DNA of 64,000 bases from Ruegeria meonggei (GTDB taxonomy: Bacteria; Pseudomonadota; Alphaproteobacteria; Rhodobacterales; Rhodobacteraceae). The notes under the pieces were generated by a model, which was not told where the DNA came from, made no database searches, and saw only the letters and a list, made by a program, of their open reading frames with translations. Positions within the stretch are counted from its first letter, which is position 1. The number at the start of each line of letters is the position of its first letter. The translations under genes and the position numbers were made by a program. Shown piece by piece: positions 33,125 through 42,940 of this stretch. The stretch covers positions 1-64,000 of the forward strand of contig NZ_FWFP01000008.1 of NCBI RefSeq assembly GCF_900172215.1, read 5' to 3'.

Positions 33125-33306
33125 TTCCTCGCCTCCTCGGATGTGGCGGGTTTGTCTTGATGACGGAACGGGATGTTGGCGGTGTCCTTGTATTCCTTGC
33201 TGGCGCCGGGGCGGAAGACCCACACAACGATGCCGACAAAGAAGACAAATAGGACCAGCAGCATCCAGCTATCCGCGAACTGCCGTAAGAGAGTATAGTC
33301 TTCCAT
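33121..33306 (-). CDS. ccoQ: cbb3 oxidase small subunit CcoQ
   Basis: 61 aa with one membrane helix (SWMLLVLFVFFVGIVVWVF) and a polar tail RPGASKEYKDTANIPF, the CcoQ/FixQ layout. GGAGG lies five bases upstream of ATG 33306. It overlaps ccoP by 4 bases and follows ccoO by 11. It stabilises the oxidase complex. Confidence 0.94.
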   Translation of the reverse strand: MEDYTLLRQFADSWMLLVLFVFFVGIVVWVFRPGASKEYKDTANIPFRHQDKPATSEEARK

Positions 33307-33317
33307 CACACCCTCCT

Positions 33318-34046
33318 TTAGCGGTTTGCATCCGGGGTGAAGGTCGAAAAGTCGACCAGCGTTCCCAGCATCTGCAGATAAGCGACCAGCGCATCGGCTT
33401 CGGTCAGTTCAGCCTGACCATCGAAGTTACGAATGCTGACCTTTTCACCATAACGTTCCAGCAAACCGTCATAGTCGCTGTCCGGATCCGCCTGAGCCCG
33501 GAAATCCGCCTGGGCGTTCTCCAGCATCTCATCGGTGTAGGGCGTGCCAACAAGTGCGTTTGCGGCCAATACATCACCGATATACTTGCCGTCGATGATG
33601 CGGTGTTCGAGGAAGCCATATTTCGGCATCACCGATTCCGGCACAACCGACTGAGGATCCCGCAGATGGTCCACATGCCACTGGTCCGAATACCGGCCAC
33701 CGACACGCGCCAGGTCAGGCCCGGTCCGCTTTGACCCCCACTGGAACGGGTGGTCATACATTGACTCGGCCGCCAGGGAATAATGGCCATACCGTTCGAC
33801 CTCATCCCGCATGGGCCGGATCATCTGGCTGTGGCAGACATAGCAACCTTCGCGGATATAGATATCACGCCCAGCCATTTCCAAGGGGGTGTAAGGGCGC
33901 ATACCCTCCACCTTTTCGATCGTGTTCTCAAGATAGAACAGTGGGGTGATCTGTACGATGCCACCGATGGTTACGACCAGAAAGCTGAATACCAGCAAGA
34001 GGGTCGCGTTGGTCTCGAGGATTTTATGTTTGTCGAGCATTGCCAT
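33318..34046 (-). CDS. ccoO: cbb3 oxidase monoheme subunit CcoO
   Basis: 242 aa, usual length. An N-terminal membrane anchor (residues 13-35) and heme-binding CYVCH in [19 protein letters not shown]. It passes electrons to the catalytic subunit. AGGAGGG precedes the ATG, and it starts 14 bases after ccoN. Confidence 0.97.
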   Translation of the reverse strand: MAMLDKHKILETNATLLLVFSFLVVTIGGIVQITPLFYLENTIEKVEGMRPYTPLEMAGRDIYIREGCYVCHSQMIRPMRDEVERYGHYSLAAESMYDHPFQWGSKRTGPDLARVGGRYSDQWHVDHLRDPQSVVPESVMPKYGFLEHRIIDGKYIGDVLAANALVGTPYTDEMLENAQADFRAQADPDSDYDGLLERYGEKVSIRNFDGQAELTEADALVAYLQMLGTLVDFSTFTPDANR

Positions 34047-34060
34047 TGCGCCGGCCCTCC

Positions 34061-35668
34061 TTATTCAGCCGGGACCGCGACGGTCAGGCTGGCCTCTTTG
34101 GCCGGCGCTTTCCGCACAGTCATCCACAGGTTGTAGCACATGATCAATGCACCAGCGACGAACATCACGCCACCCAAAGCACGCACCACATACATCGGGA
34201 ACTTGGCAGCTACGGTGTCAGCGAACGAATTCACCAGGAAACCGTTGGCATCCACTTCGCGCCACATCAGGCCTTCCATGATACCGGTGACCCACATCGA
34301 CGCGGCGTAGAGCACGATGCCGATGGTGGCGAGCCAGAAGTGCCAGCTGACCATCTGCAACGAATACAGCCGTTCACGCTTCCACAGGACAGGCACCAGG
34401 AAGTACAGCGCACCAAAGGTGATCATGCCATTCCAGCCCAACGCACCCGAATGCACGTGCCCGATGGTCCAGTCGGTATAATGGCTCAGCGAGTTGACAG
34501 CGCGGATCGACATCATCGGGCCTTCGAATGTAGACATGCCGTAGAAGCCGACCGAGATCACCATCATCCGGATCACCGGGTCTGTGCGCAGCTTGTCCCA
34601 CGCGCCCGACAGGGTCATCAGACCGTTGATCATACCGCCCCAGGACGGCATCCACAGCACGATCGAGAACACCATGCCCAGCGTCGATGCCCAGTCAGGC
34701 AACGCGGTATAGTGCAGATGGTGCGGACCAGCCCAGATATACAGGAAGATCAGCGCCCAAAAGTGGATGATCGACAGCTTGTAGCTGAACACCGGACGTT
34801 CGGCCTGTTTCGGGATGAAATAGTACATCATACCCAGGAAACCGGCGGTCAGGAAAAAGCCCACAGCATTGTGGCCGTACCACCACTGGATCATGGCGTC
34901 TTGAACACCCGACCAGACGATGACCGATTTCGAGCCCCAGATGCTGACGGGGACGGTCATGTTGTTGACCAGGTGCAGCATGGCGACGGTGACGATGAAC
35001 GCCAGATAGAACCAGTTGGCCACATAGATGTGGGGTTCTTTCCGTCTGACGATGGTGCCCAGATAGACGGCCAGATAGGCCACCCAGACAACTGTCAGCC
35101 ACAGATCAACATACCACTCAGGCTCGGCGTATTCCTTGGACTGTGTTCCGCCCAGAACATAGCCGGTCGCAGCCAGAACGATGAACAGCTGGTATCCCCA
35201 GAACACGAACCACGCCAAGTTGCCGCCCCAAAGACGCGCAGCGCTCGTCCGCTGCACCACGTAGAACGAGGTCGCGATCAACGCGTTGCCGCCAAAGGCA
35301 AAAATTACCGCCGAGGTATGTAGCGGGCGCAAGCGGCCAAAGTTCAGGTATCCCTGCGCCCATTCAAAGTTCAGTACCGGAAAGGCCAGCTGAAACGCGA
35401 TGAAGGTCCCCGCCAGGAATCCGACGACGCCCCAAAAGGCGGTTGCGATCACGCCATAGCGTATCACGCCATCCATATACTCGCCTGAACGATCAGCAAG
35501 GATATCTGGCTCATCTGTGTTTCGAAGCGTCCAGATGAACAATCCACCGGCGATCAGCATCACCAGAATTGCATGCACCTGATACGCCAAATCCCGTGCA
35601 TAATTGGTCCCGATCGCGGCAAACACCACGACCAGCCCAAGCACGATCAGCTTGATGTAATTTGACAT
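34061..35668 (-). CDS. ccoN: cbb3 oxidase catalytic subunit CcoN
   Basis: About 535 aa from [11 protein letters not shown] (AAGGGA site upstream; an ATG at 35686 would add six residues and use up that site). Twelve membrane helices; heme-copper signature regions [18 protein letters not shown] and [10 protein letters not shown], and [11 protein letters not shown] near the heme ligands. It reduces O2 at the heme b3-CuB centre with high affinity. An FNR box lies 95 bases upstream, shared with divergent uspA. Confidence 0.97.
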   Translation of the reverse strand: MSNYIKLIVLGLVVVFAAIGTNYARDLAYQVHAILVMLIAGGLFIWTLRNTDEPDILADRSGEYMDGVIRYGVIATAFWGVVGFLAGTFIAFQLAFPVLNFEWAQGYLNFGRLRPLHTSAVIFAFGGNALIATSFYVVQRTSAARLWGGNLAWFVFWGYQLFIVLAATGYVLGGTQSKEYAEPEWYVDLWLTVVWVAYLAVYLGTIVRRKEPHIYVANWFYLAFIVTVAMLHLVNNMTVPVSIWGSKSVIVWSGVQDAMIQWWYGHNAVGFFLTAGFLGMMYYFIPKQAERPVFSYKLSIIHFWALIFLYIWAGPHHLHYTALPDWASTLGMVFSIVLWMPSWGGMINGLMTLSGAWDKLRTDPVIRMMVISVGFYGMSTFEGPMMSIRAVNSLSHYTDWTIGHVHSGALGWNGMITFGALYFLVPVLWKRERLYSLQMVSWHFWLATIGIVLYAASMWVTGIMEGLMWREVDANGFLVNSFADTVAAKFPMYVVRALGGVMFVAGALIMCYNLWMTVRKAPAKEASLTVAVPAE

Positions 35669-35762
35669 ATTGCGTCCCTTTGCCATGCCCCACGCGATTC
35701 TTTATGTGTCGCAGGACCTGTTTGACTGGCTGCTGTTTTGTCCGACAGAGACCAGTGCTGCT

Positions 35763-35776
35763 TTGATCTGTGTCAA
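35763..35776. promoter_or_regulatory. FNR/FnrL box between ccoNOQP and uspA
   Basis: TTGATCTGTGTCAA (TTGAT-N4-GTCAA), about 95 bases from the ccoN start and 89 bases from the divergent uspA start. It fits an FnrL-activated divergent promoter pair. Confidence 0.82.
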
Positions 35777-35864
35777 GACAATACCCTGATTTCTGTGACA
35801 ATCCTATTTGAACAACTGGGCCAACCGGTCGCAGTCTGACGCGTTTTGAAAGCAAGAGGTCAAA

Positions 35865-36704
35865 ATGGCTTACAAATCTCTTCTTACTGTGTTGACGGAC
35901 ACCAAACAGAGTGAGTCCGCGCTGGCACAGATGGCAGCATTGGCAAGCGCGCAGGACGGGCACGCCGAAGCCCTGTGTCTGGGTGTCGACCGCAGCCAAA
36001 CCGGCTATTACTACGCAGGTGCAAATGCCCTGATCCTGCAGGAAACGCTGAATCGCGCCAATGCCGAGGCCGAAGAGGTCATGGCCTATGCCAAGGATTA
36101 CCTGGTCAAGACCGGAACGCGCTGGTCCGCCGAAAGCGGCGTGGCCCAGATTGCCGATATCGGACGTCATATTGCCCACCGCGCCCGATTTTCGGATCTT
36201 GTCATTCTGCCGCGCCCCTACGGTCCCGATTGCGGGGCCGAGGCGGAACCCATTGTCGAGGCTGCCATGTTTGATGGCCACGCTCCGGTTTTGATCACAC
36301 CAGACGAAGCAACACCCTTTGATCGCCCTCGCACAATCACCATCGGGTGGAATGAAAGCGTCGAGGCCATGCGGGCCATTCGCCGCGCGCTGCCGTTCCT
36401 GTTACAGGCTGATCTGGTGCGGATCGTAGTGATTGACCCGCCGCGCCACGGCCCTGACCGTTCTGACCCCGGCGGGATGCTGTCGCAAATGCTGGCACGT
36501 CACGGAGTAAAGTGCGAAATCGACGTGCTGAGCAAAACCATGACGCGCGTGTCAGACATCTTGAATCGCCATGCCCTGGATACCGAAGCGGATATGATTG
36601 TCATGGGTGCGTACGGTCACTCTCGGTTCCGCGAAGCCATTCTGGGCGGTGCCACGCGCAACATGCTGGAACAGGCCTCGGTGCCAGTATTCCTCGCCCA
36701 CTGA
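35865..36704 (+). CDS. Tandem universal stress protein
   Basis: 279 aa with two Usp-like halves; the second keeps the ATP-binding pattern GAYGHSRFREAILGGATRN (G-x2-G-x9-G). UspA-type proteins help survival under oxygen limitation or stress, often by nucleotide-dependent binding to partners. Ribosome binding site AGAGGT; divergent from ccoN with a shared FNR box, so it is probably induced when oxygen falls. Confidence 0.9.
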   Translation: MAYKSLLTVLTDTKQSESALAQMAALASAQDGHAEALCLGVDRSQTGYYYAGANALILQETLNRANAEAEEVMAYAKDYLVKTGTRWSAESGVAQIADIGRHIAHRARFSDLVILPRPYGPDCGAEAEPIVEAAMFDGHAPVLITPDEATPFDRPRTITIGWNESVEAMRAIRRALPFLLQADLVRIVVIDPPRHGPDRSDPGGMLSQMLARHGVKCEIDVLSKTMTRVSDILNRHALDTEADMIVMGAYGHSRFREAILGGATRNMLEQASVPVFLAH

Positions 36705-36749
36705 TCATCAAGAAACCACAACTTACAAACCGTCCTTCGGAGCAGTTTT

Positions 36750-37001
36750 TTACTTTCTAACCAAGCCGATCAGAAATAGCAGGATCACCGCCCCAATTGT
36801 CGCGAACAGGATCGATGAGAACACGCCACCGCCCACGACAAATCCCAAGGCAGGGAAAATCGTACCGGCAAGAAACGCGCCCACAATGCCAACGATGATA
36901 TTGCCGATCAGACCAAATCCGCGGCCTTCCATGATCTTGCCCGACAGCCATCCGGCGATTGCACCAATGAACAGCATCGCCAGAATACTACTGAATTCCA
37001 T
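36750..37001 (-). CDS. GlsB/YeaQ/YmgE-family small membrane protein
   Basis: 83 aa from MEFSSILAMLFIG with AGGAG eight bases upstream. Three hydrophobic, Gly-rich segments, with the signature GAIAGWLSGKIMEGRGFGL and IIVGIVGAFLAG. Called transglycosylase-associated or stress-response membrane protein; the biochemical role is not established. It lies tail to tail with uspA and downstream of fnrL. Confidence 0.9.
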   Translation of the reverse strand: MEFSSILAMLFIGAIAGWLSGKIMEGRGFGLIGNIIVGIVGAFLAGTIFPALGFVVGGGVFSSILFATIGAVILLFLIGLVRK

Positions 37002-37076
37002 AGGGTTGCTCCTGAAGTTCGCGTCGTTCAGCCACACTTAAACACAGCAGGCCCTGCCAGTCACGCGGTAACAGGA

Positions 37077-37820
37077 TCAGACCAGGAAACCGCCATCCGA
37101 ATCGTCGCCTGCCTCGTCCATCAGGCGCCCCATATCCGGGATGGTGACGTGGCGCTTGCCTTCCAGCTCAATGACTTTGTCTTTCTTCAGCGCTGAAATC
37201 TGCCGGCTGACTGTTTCAAGCGTCAGTCCAAGGTAGTCCGCCATGGCCTCACGCGTCAGGGGCAAATCAAAGACGATTGGCTCCGTGCTGGTCTTCGGAC
37301 CTACTGATGCATCCCTTCGGGCAATAATTGACAATAGGCTAGCAATCTTTTCCCGCGCGGTTTTCCGACCCAGCACCAGCATCCATTCCCGTGCGGCGTC
37401 AAGTTCGTCCAGGGTCATCTGCAACAGCCGGTGCGCGATGTGCGGCGTTTTATTCATCAACTCTTCGAACGGTTTCTTGCGAAAACAGCACATGACCAGA
37501 TCGGTTGTGGCCAGCACATCATAGGGTGCCGAATCCCGCCCCGGTCGCCCGACAAAGTCGCTGGGCAGTAAAAGACCGACCATCTGTGTGCGGCCATCTT
37601 CCATGGTCTGGGTCAGCGACGCGATGCCGGACACGACAGAGCCTACAAAGTTCATCTGATCCCCGGACCAGATGATCGTCTGGCCAGCTTCAAAGCTGCG
37701 GTAATACTTGATGCCCTCAAGCTCTTCCAGCTCATCTACCTCGCAATGCGCGCACACGGCCCGATGGCGGATCGGGCAGTCAGCACAGTTCGCGTGGTCG
37801 ATCTTAAAATTTGGTGTCAT
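37077..37820 (-). CDS. fnrL: Oxygen-sensing Fnr/Crp-family regulator FnrL
   Basis: 247 aa from MTPNFKIDHANC. Cysteines at 12, 15, 23 and 26 (CADCPIRHRAVCAHC) and a CC pair in DLVMCCFRK provide [4Fe-4S] ligands; a cyclic-nucleotide-like beta roll, a dimer helix, then a helix-turn-helix with ETVSRQIS, the ExxSR recognition motif of FNR. It activates genes at low oxygen through TTGAT-N4-ATCAA-type boxes, three of which are in this window. A box lies 13 bases upstream of its own start, suggesting autoregulation. Confidence 0.95.
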   Translation of the reverse strand: MTPNFKIDHANCADCPIRHRAVCAHCEVDELEELEGIKYYRSFEAGQTIIWSGDQMNFVGSVVSGIASLTQTMEDGRTQMVGLLLPSDFVGRPGRDSAPYDVLATTDLVMCCFRKKPFEELMNKTPHIAHRLLQMTLDELDAAREWMLVLGRKTAREKIASLLSIIARRDASVGPKTSTEPIVFDLPLTREAMADYLGLTLETVSRQISALKKDKVIELEGKRHVTIPDMGRLMDEAGDDSDGGFLV

Positions 37821-37832
37821 GCACGTTTCCAC

Positions 37833-37846
37833 TTGATCTCTGTCAA
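37833..37846. promoter_or_regulatory. FNR/FnrL box between fnrL and hemN
   Basis: TTGATCTCTGTCAA (TTGAT-N4-GTCAA), in a 61-base spacer between divergent fnrL and hemN. It is close to both starts: 13 bases from fnrL, 36 from hemN. Confidence 0.83.
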
Positions 37847-37881
37847 GGTGCCTTTCAGGACCGTCCCATAAAGGTATCGCT

Positions 37882-39237
37882 ATGATAGTGAAACCACAAT
37901 TGGCACAGCTTGGACTATTTGACGCGAAAGTCCCGCGTTACACAAGCTATCCCACCGCGCCTCACTTCAGTAATGACGTGGGGGCAAGTCTTTATGATGA
38001 CTGGATTTCCGGGCTCAAACCCGGCAGCGCCGTGTCTCTGTACATCCATGTTCCATTTTGCCGCAGGCTGTGCTGGTTCTGCGCTTGTCGCACGCAAGGC
38101 ACCCAAACCGACAATCCGGTGATCGCCTATGTGGACGTGCTCAAGGCCGAGTTGGATTTGTTGGCCGCGCGCCTGCCCGAAGGTGTAACCATGTCGCGCC
38201 TGCACTGGGGCGGGGGCACACCTACTTTGCTGAATCCTGCCCTGATGCGTGATCTTGCATCACGTATTCTGGACGTGGTGCCGCTGGGCCAGAACGCTGA
38301 GTTCTCGGTCGAGATTGACCCCAACGAGATCGACGAAGACCGCTTGGATGCGCTGGCCGAGGCTGGCATGAACCGCGCCTCGATCGGTGTTCAGGATTTC
38401 GACGATGAGATTCAGAAAACCATTGGGCGTATCCAAAGCTATGATACCACGCGCAAGGCGGTGGACATGATCCGCGCCCGCGGGATTGCAAGCCTGAATG
38501 CCGATATTCTGTATGGCCTGCCCCATCAGACCAAAACGCGGATGACGGAAAGCGTGCAGAAACTGTTGTCTCTCACTCCGGATCGCGTGGCGCTGTATGG
38601 GTATGCCCATGTGCCGTGGATGGCCAAGCGACAGCAGCTGATTCCATCAGATGCCCTTCCCACACCGGAACAGCGACTTGACCTGTTCGACACCGCCCGT
38701 CGCCTGTTTCTGTGGGACAATTACGCCGAGATTGGTATCGACCACTTTGCCACGCAGGATGATGGTTTGACCCACGCCCTGAAGGCTGGGCGTCTCAAGC
38801 GGAACTTCCAAGGGTACACCGATGATCAGGCCGAAGTTCTGATCGGTGTTGGCGCCAGCTCGATCTCTCGGTTTCCGCAGGGCTATGCGCAGAACGCGCC
38901 CGCGACATCGGCCTATACCAAAGCGATCCGCGAAGGTAGGTTCTCAACCTCGCGTGGACATCTGTTCAAAGGACAGGACATCCTGCGCTCAAGACTGATC
39001 GAAGCGCTGATGTGCGATTTCCAGATCAACAGCGCTGAAATTCTGCGCGATCATGACATCACTGCGGCAGAACTGACCAGCATGTATCAGACAGCAAATG
39101 CCACTTTTGACGGCCTGCTGCGCGTCACCGAGGAAGGGCTATACATCCCACCCGAAGCCCGTGCCCTGACCCGGATGATCGCCCGCAGTTTTGACGCCTA
39201 TGACCTGAGCAAAGCCGGCCACAGTTCGGCGATCTGA
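37882..39237 (+). CDS. hemN: Oxygen-independent coproporphyrinogen III oxidase
   Basis: 451 aa radical SAM enzyme making protoporphyrinogen IX without oxygen. Cluster ligands Cys60, Cys64, Cys67 (CRRLCWFC) follow VPRYTSYPTAPHF and YIHVPF, both typical of true HemN. HWGGGTPT and a NADILYGLPHQT segment are conserved. AAGG lies eight bases before the ATG. Divergent from fnrL with an FNR box between them, as in Rhodobacter. Confidence 0.96.
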   Translation: MIVKPQLAQLGLFDAKVPRYTSYPTAPHFSNDVGASLYDDWISGLKPGSAVSLYIHVPFCRRLCWFCACRTQGTQTDNPVIAYVDVLKAELDLLAARLPEGVTMSRLHWGGGTPTLLNPALMRDLASRILDVVPLGQNAEFSVEIDPNEIDEDRLDALAEAGMNRASIGVQDFDDEIQKTIGRIQSYDTTRKAVDMIRARGIASLNADILYGLPHQTKTRMTESVQKLLSLTPDRVALYGYAHVPWMAKRQQLIPSDALPTPEQRLDLFDTARRLFLWDNYAEIGIDHFATQDDGLTHALKAGRLKRNFQGYTDDQAEVLIGVGASSISRFPQGYAQNAPATSAYTKAIREGRFSTSRGHLFKGQDILRSRLIEALMCDFQINSAEILRDHDITAAELTSMYQTANATFDGLLRVTEEGLYIPPEARALTRMIARSFDAYDLSKAGHSSAI

Positions 39238-39413
39238 CACAACAGCAGCACAAGACTTGACGCCGAGGGTCGGTTTTCCCCACACTCTCAGGACGGGCGG
39301 CACCCCGCTCCGCGTCCGAGGCAGGCTAAAAACAGACAATCCGCGCCGACGTACCCGCGTTGGGCAACCCCTTTCGTGCAGCTGAACTGCAATTTGAAAG
39401 AGGGACTGCACCT

Positions 39414-41342
39414 ATGCGCGTTTTTACCGTCCTTGGCCCCAGCCAATCGGGCAAGACCACTCTGGTCGAGGCCATCAGTCGCCTCGATGGCCGCCCCACC
39501 ACATTCGATGTATCCGGAACCGTGCATTTGCACGGTTTTTCTTACCTGGACGAACCATGGTGCGCCATAGACGTGGATGGCGGCAGCGACAATCTGGCCT
39601 ATGTCGGCCCGGCCATGGCAATCTCGGACGCCGCCGTCGTGGTCGTGCCGCCCGATCCAAACGCGGCCGTCCTGTGCGCGCCCTATCTGCGGCTGGTCGA
39701 AGAAGCGGGCATCCCCTGCTTTTTATTCATAAACCGCATGGACAACCCCAATGGTCGCATCCGCGACATCATCTCTGCCCTGCAGACCTATTGCACCCAA
39801 CACATCGCCTTGCGGCAGGTGCCGATCCGCGATGGGGAAACAATTGTTGGAGCGGTCGATCTGATCTCGGAACGGGCGTGGAAGTATCAGGAAGGGCAAC
39901 CTTCGGCCCTGATTGAACTGCCGCAATCGGTTGAAGACCGGGAACAGGAAGCCCGTACCGAATTGCTGGAAACCCTATCGGATTTCGACGACCACCTTCT
40001 GGAACAGTTGATTGAAGATAAACAGCCCCCCAGTGCCGAGGTCTATGATCTAGCCGCGCAGGTGCTGCAACACCATCAGCTGATCCCGGCCTGTCTGGGC
40101 GCAGCCAGCCACGGCAACGGCCTGACCCGGTTGATGAAAGCCCTGCGGCATGAGGCACCGGAGTTTGATATCGCCGCCGGTCGCGACGAGGCGGAAGACA
40201 ACGCCAGGGCCATCGCCGGATTTGCAGATGTGAAGAAACATATCGGCAAGATCGTTGTGCTGCGCGGGCTGGGGGACGGCGTCAAAGCACATGAAAACCT
40301 GGGCGGTGACACGGTCGGGAACCTGACGGCTTTGGATGCCAAGACCCAAATTGCAGAGCTTCCTGCCGGGCAAATCGGCCTGGCTGTGAAATCCGATCAC
40401 CTGAATCCCGGCAACCTGTATGACAGCGGCGTGGCGACCCCATTGCCGGAATGGGCGGCGTCTCATCCGGCGGCCTACCGGCAAATTGTGTCTCCGGCGC
40501 ATGAGCGCGACGATGTGCGTCTGTCCAACGCGCTGTCTCGTCTGGTTGAGATCGACCCGGGCCTGCATCAGGAACAGGACGAACTGACTGGGCACGCCAT
40601 TCTGGGCTCGCAAGGCCCGCAACATATGCGGCGCGTCACCGCCAAACTGGCCGAGGATTTCGGGATCGAGATTGCCACCGACCATGTCGAGACCGCCTAT
40701 CGCGAAACCATTCGCACCTCGGTCGAATATCGCCATCGTCACCGCAAGCAATCCGGCGGTGCAGGGCAGTTTGCCGATGTGGTGATCTCGGTCGCGCCGA
40801 TGCCACGCGGATCCGGGTTCCAGTTTGAGGAAATCGTCAAAGGCGGGTCGGTGCCCAAGAATTATATCCCCTCGGTCGAGCACGGCGCCAAGGAAGCGCT
40901 GGCGCAGGGGCCTGAAGGTTTTCCAGTTGTTGACGTCAAAGTCACGCTGAGCGACGGCAAGCACCACAATGTGGACAGCTCGGATTACGCCTTTCGCATG
41001 GCCGGCAAGAATGCGGTCCGCGAGGCGCTGCCACAGGCGAAGCCGGTGGTCCTGCAACCCATCCTGAACGCCGAAATTCACCTGCCGTCAGATTTTGTGG
41101 GCGATCTGGTTCCAACCATCAGTTCGCTCCAGGGTCAGGTTCTGGGATTTGAAGGCAACCCGAACGCCTCGGGCTGGGAAATTTTCAACGCCCAACTGCC
41201 CGCCGTGGCCGAGGACGAGCTGCACCGCACCCTTGCCAGCGCCACGCGGGGCACCGGCTGGGTCAAGCTGCAGTTCGATCACTACGAAGAACTGCGCGGT
41301 CCGGTTCCAAATTCCGCCTCACGCGAAACGGCAAGCGCCTGA
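39414..41342 (+). CDS. EF-G-like protein with degenerate GTPase motifs
   Basis: 642 aa from MRVFTVLGPSQSGKTT (GAGGGA eight bases upstream). Domain III-IV stretches are very EF-G-like (RKQSGGAGQFADV, GGSVPKNYIPSVEHGAKE, HHNVDSSDYAF). The G domain is shortened: the P-loop GPSQSGKT is present, but switch I RGITI is not found, DTPGH is replaced by DVDGG (losing the catalytic His) and NKMD by NRMD. It may bind the ribosome without normal GTP hydrolysis. Such paralogues occur in alphaproteobacteria; their role is unproven. Confidence 0.8.
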   Translation: MRVFTVLGPSQSGKTTLVEAISRLDGRPTTFDVSGTVHLHGFSYLDEPWCAIDVDGGSDNLAYVGPAMAISDAAVVVVPPDPNAAVLCAPYLRLVEEAGIPCFLFINRMDNPNGRIRDIISALQTYCTQHIALRQVPIRDGETIVGAVDLISERAWKYQEGQPSALIELPQSVEDREQEARTELLETLSDFDDHLLEQLIEDKQPPSAEVYDLAAQVLQHHQLIPACLGAASHGNGLTRLMKALRHEAPEFDIAAGRDEAEDNARAIAGFADVKKHIGKIVVLRGLGDGVKAHENLGGDTVGNLTALDAKTQIAELPAGQIGLAVKSDHLNPGNLYDSGVATPLPEWAASHPAAYRQIVSPAHERDDVRLSNALSRLVEIDPGLHQEQDELTGHAILGSQGPQHMRRVTAKLAEDFGIEIATDHVETAYRETIRTSVEYRHRHRKQSGGAGQFADVVISVAPMPRGSGFQFEEIVKGGSVPKNYIPSVEHGAKEALAQGPEGFPVVDVKVTLSDGKHHNVDSSDYAFRMAGKNAVREALPQAKPVVLQPILNAEIHLPSDFVGDLVPTISSLQGQVLGFEGNPNASGWEIFNAQLPAVAEDELHRTLASATRGTGWVKLQFDHYEELRGPVPNSASRETASA

Positions 41343-41362
41343 ATACCAATGGCGGGCCGTTT

Positions 41363-42940
41363 TCAGCCCGCCGCCGCGATCAGTTCACGGGTATAGTCGG
41401 TTTGAGCGTTCTCGAATAACGCCTCTGCCGAACCCATCTCGATGACGTCACCGTTCCGCATGACGATCACGTTATGCGACATGGCACGCACGACCTTGAG
41501 GTCGTGGCTGATGAACAGATATGCCAACCCGTATTTGCGCTGCAGGTTACGCAGCAGGTCAACGATCTGAACCTGCACAGTCATGTCCAGCGCACTAGTG
41601 GGTTCATCCAGCACCAACAGTTTGGGTCGCAGCACCATGGCGCGCGCAATGGCGATGCGCTGACGCTGCCCGCCTGAAAACTCGTGCGGATACCGATCCA
41701 TCGCAGCCGGGTCCAAGCCAACTTCGGTCATCACTTCGGCCACCAAATCGCGCGGAGCACGGTGGGGATCGACCTTGTGGATCGCCAGACCCTCGGCAAT
41801 GATCTGCTGGCAGGTCATCCGCGGGCTGAGGCTGCCGAACGGGTCCTGAAAGACGATTTGCATGTCCTTGCGCAGCCGCCGCAGCTCACGCGTGGACCAG
41901 CGGCGCACGTCCTGATCGCGGAAAGTGATGCTGCCCTCGGATGCGATCAGGCGCATGATTGCCAGCGCCAGGGTCGTCTTGCCCGACCCGCTTTCCCCGA
42001 CGATGCCCAGCGTTTCACCCGCGCGCACGCTGAGCGTGGCGTCGTTGACGGCCTTCACGTGACCGACGGTGCGCTTTAGAAAACCGCGCTGGATCGGGAA
42101 CCACACTTTCAGGTGATCTGTCCGCGCAACCTCTTCCGCATCCTGTGCCACCGGATCAGGCTGGCCCGCAGGCTCTGCCGCCAGCAGTTTGCGTGTGTAA
42201 GGGTGCTGAGGGTTGTCGAATATCTCGGTCGTGGCACCGGTTTCCACGATCTCACCATCTTTCATCACGCAGACCCGGTCGGCAATGCGGCGCACGATGC
42301 CCAGGTCGTGGGTGATGAACAACATCCCCATATTCTCGGTCTTCTGAAGGTCGGCCAGCAGTTCCAGAATCTGTGCCTGAATGGTCACGTCCAGCGCGGT
42401 TGTCGGCTCGTCCGCGATCAGAACGTCCGGCTTGTTGGCCAGCGCCATGGCGATCATGACACGCTGCCGCTGCCCGCCGGACAGCTGGTGCGGATAGCTG
42501 TCCAGCCGCTCGCGGGGGTCGCGGATACCAACCTTAGTCAACAGCTCGACAATCCGGTCGCAGGCTAAATCGCCCGTCAGCCCCTGATGCAAGGCCAGAG
42601 ACTCGGCCATCTGCTTCTGGATCGTGTGAAGCGGGTTCAGCGAGGTCATCGGCTCTTGAAAGATAAAGCTGATATCGTTGCCGCGCACGTCCATCAGACT
42701 GTCCTCAGACGCGCCGATCATTTCCTGCCCGTCATACCGGACCGAGCCTTCGACCACCGCGCTGTCGCCCAGCAGGGATACGGTCGACAACGCAGTAACA
42801 GATTTTCCCGAGCCGGATTCACCCACCAGCGCAACTGTCTCGCCCCGGTCCACGGTGAAGGACACACCCTTGACCGCCGCGCTCAACTGCCCGTCCTGCC
42901 GAAACGAAACTTTGAGGTTTTGTACGTCCAGCAAGCTCAT
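41363..42940 (-). CDS. yejF: Oligopeptide ABC importer, fused double ATPase (YejF-like)
   Basis: 525 aa with two complete ABC ATPase domains. First: GESGSGKS Walker A, LSGGQRQR signature and [11 protein letters not shown]. Second: [17 protein letters not shown] and [11 protein letters not shown]. Both belong to the dipeptide/oligopeptide (Opp/Dpp) class and power uptake through YejBE. The ATG overlaps the yejE stop (ATGA). Last gene of yejABEF. Confidence 0.94.
   Translation of the reverse strand: MSLLDVQNLKVSFRQDGQLSAAVKGVSFTVDRGETVALVGESGSGKSVTALSTVSLLGDSAVVEGSVRYDGQEMIGASEDSLMDVRGNDISFIFQEPMTSLNPLHTIQKQMAESLALHQGLTGDLACDRIVELLTKVGIRDPRERLDSYPHQLSGGQRQRVMIAMALANKPDVLIADEPTTALDVTIQAQILELLADLQKTENMGMLFITHDLGIVRRIADRVCVMKDGEIVETGATTEIFDNPQHPYTRKLLAAEPAGQPDPVAQDAEEVARTDHLKVWFPIQRGFLKRTVGHVKAVNDATLSVRAGETLGIVGESGSGKTTLALAIMRLIASEGSITFRDQDVRRWSTRELRRLRKDMQIVFQDPFGSLSPRMTCQQIIAEGLAIHKVDPHRAPRDLVAEVMTEVGLDPAAMDRYPHEFSGGQRQRIAIARAMVLRPKLLVLDEPTSALDMTVQVQIVDLLRNLQRKYGLAYLFISHDLKVVRAMSHNVIVMRNGDVIEMGSAEALFENAQTDYTRELIAAAG

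Noticed and set aside
35511..36281. Minus-strand frame across the ccoN start and uspA
   Set aside because: Antisense to uspA and overlapping the FNR box and ccoN promoter; no domain.
37020..37076. Short GCAGG/CCTGC hairpin after fnrL
   Set aside because: Five pairs with almost no loop and a weak T tract; not convincing as a terminator.
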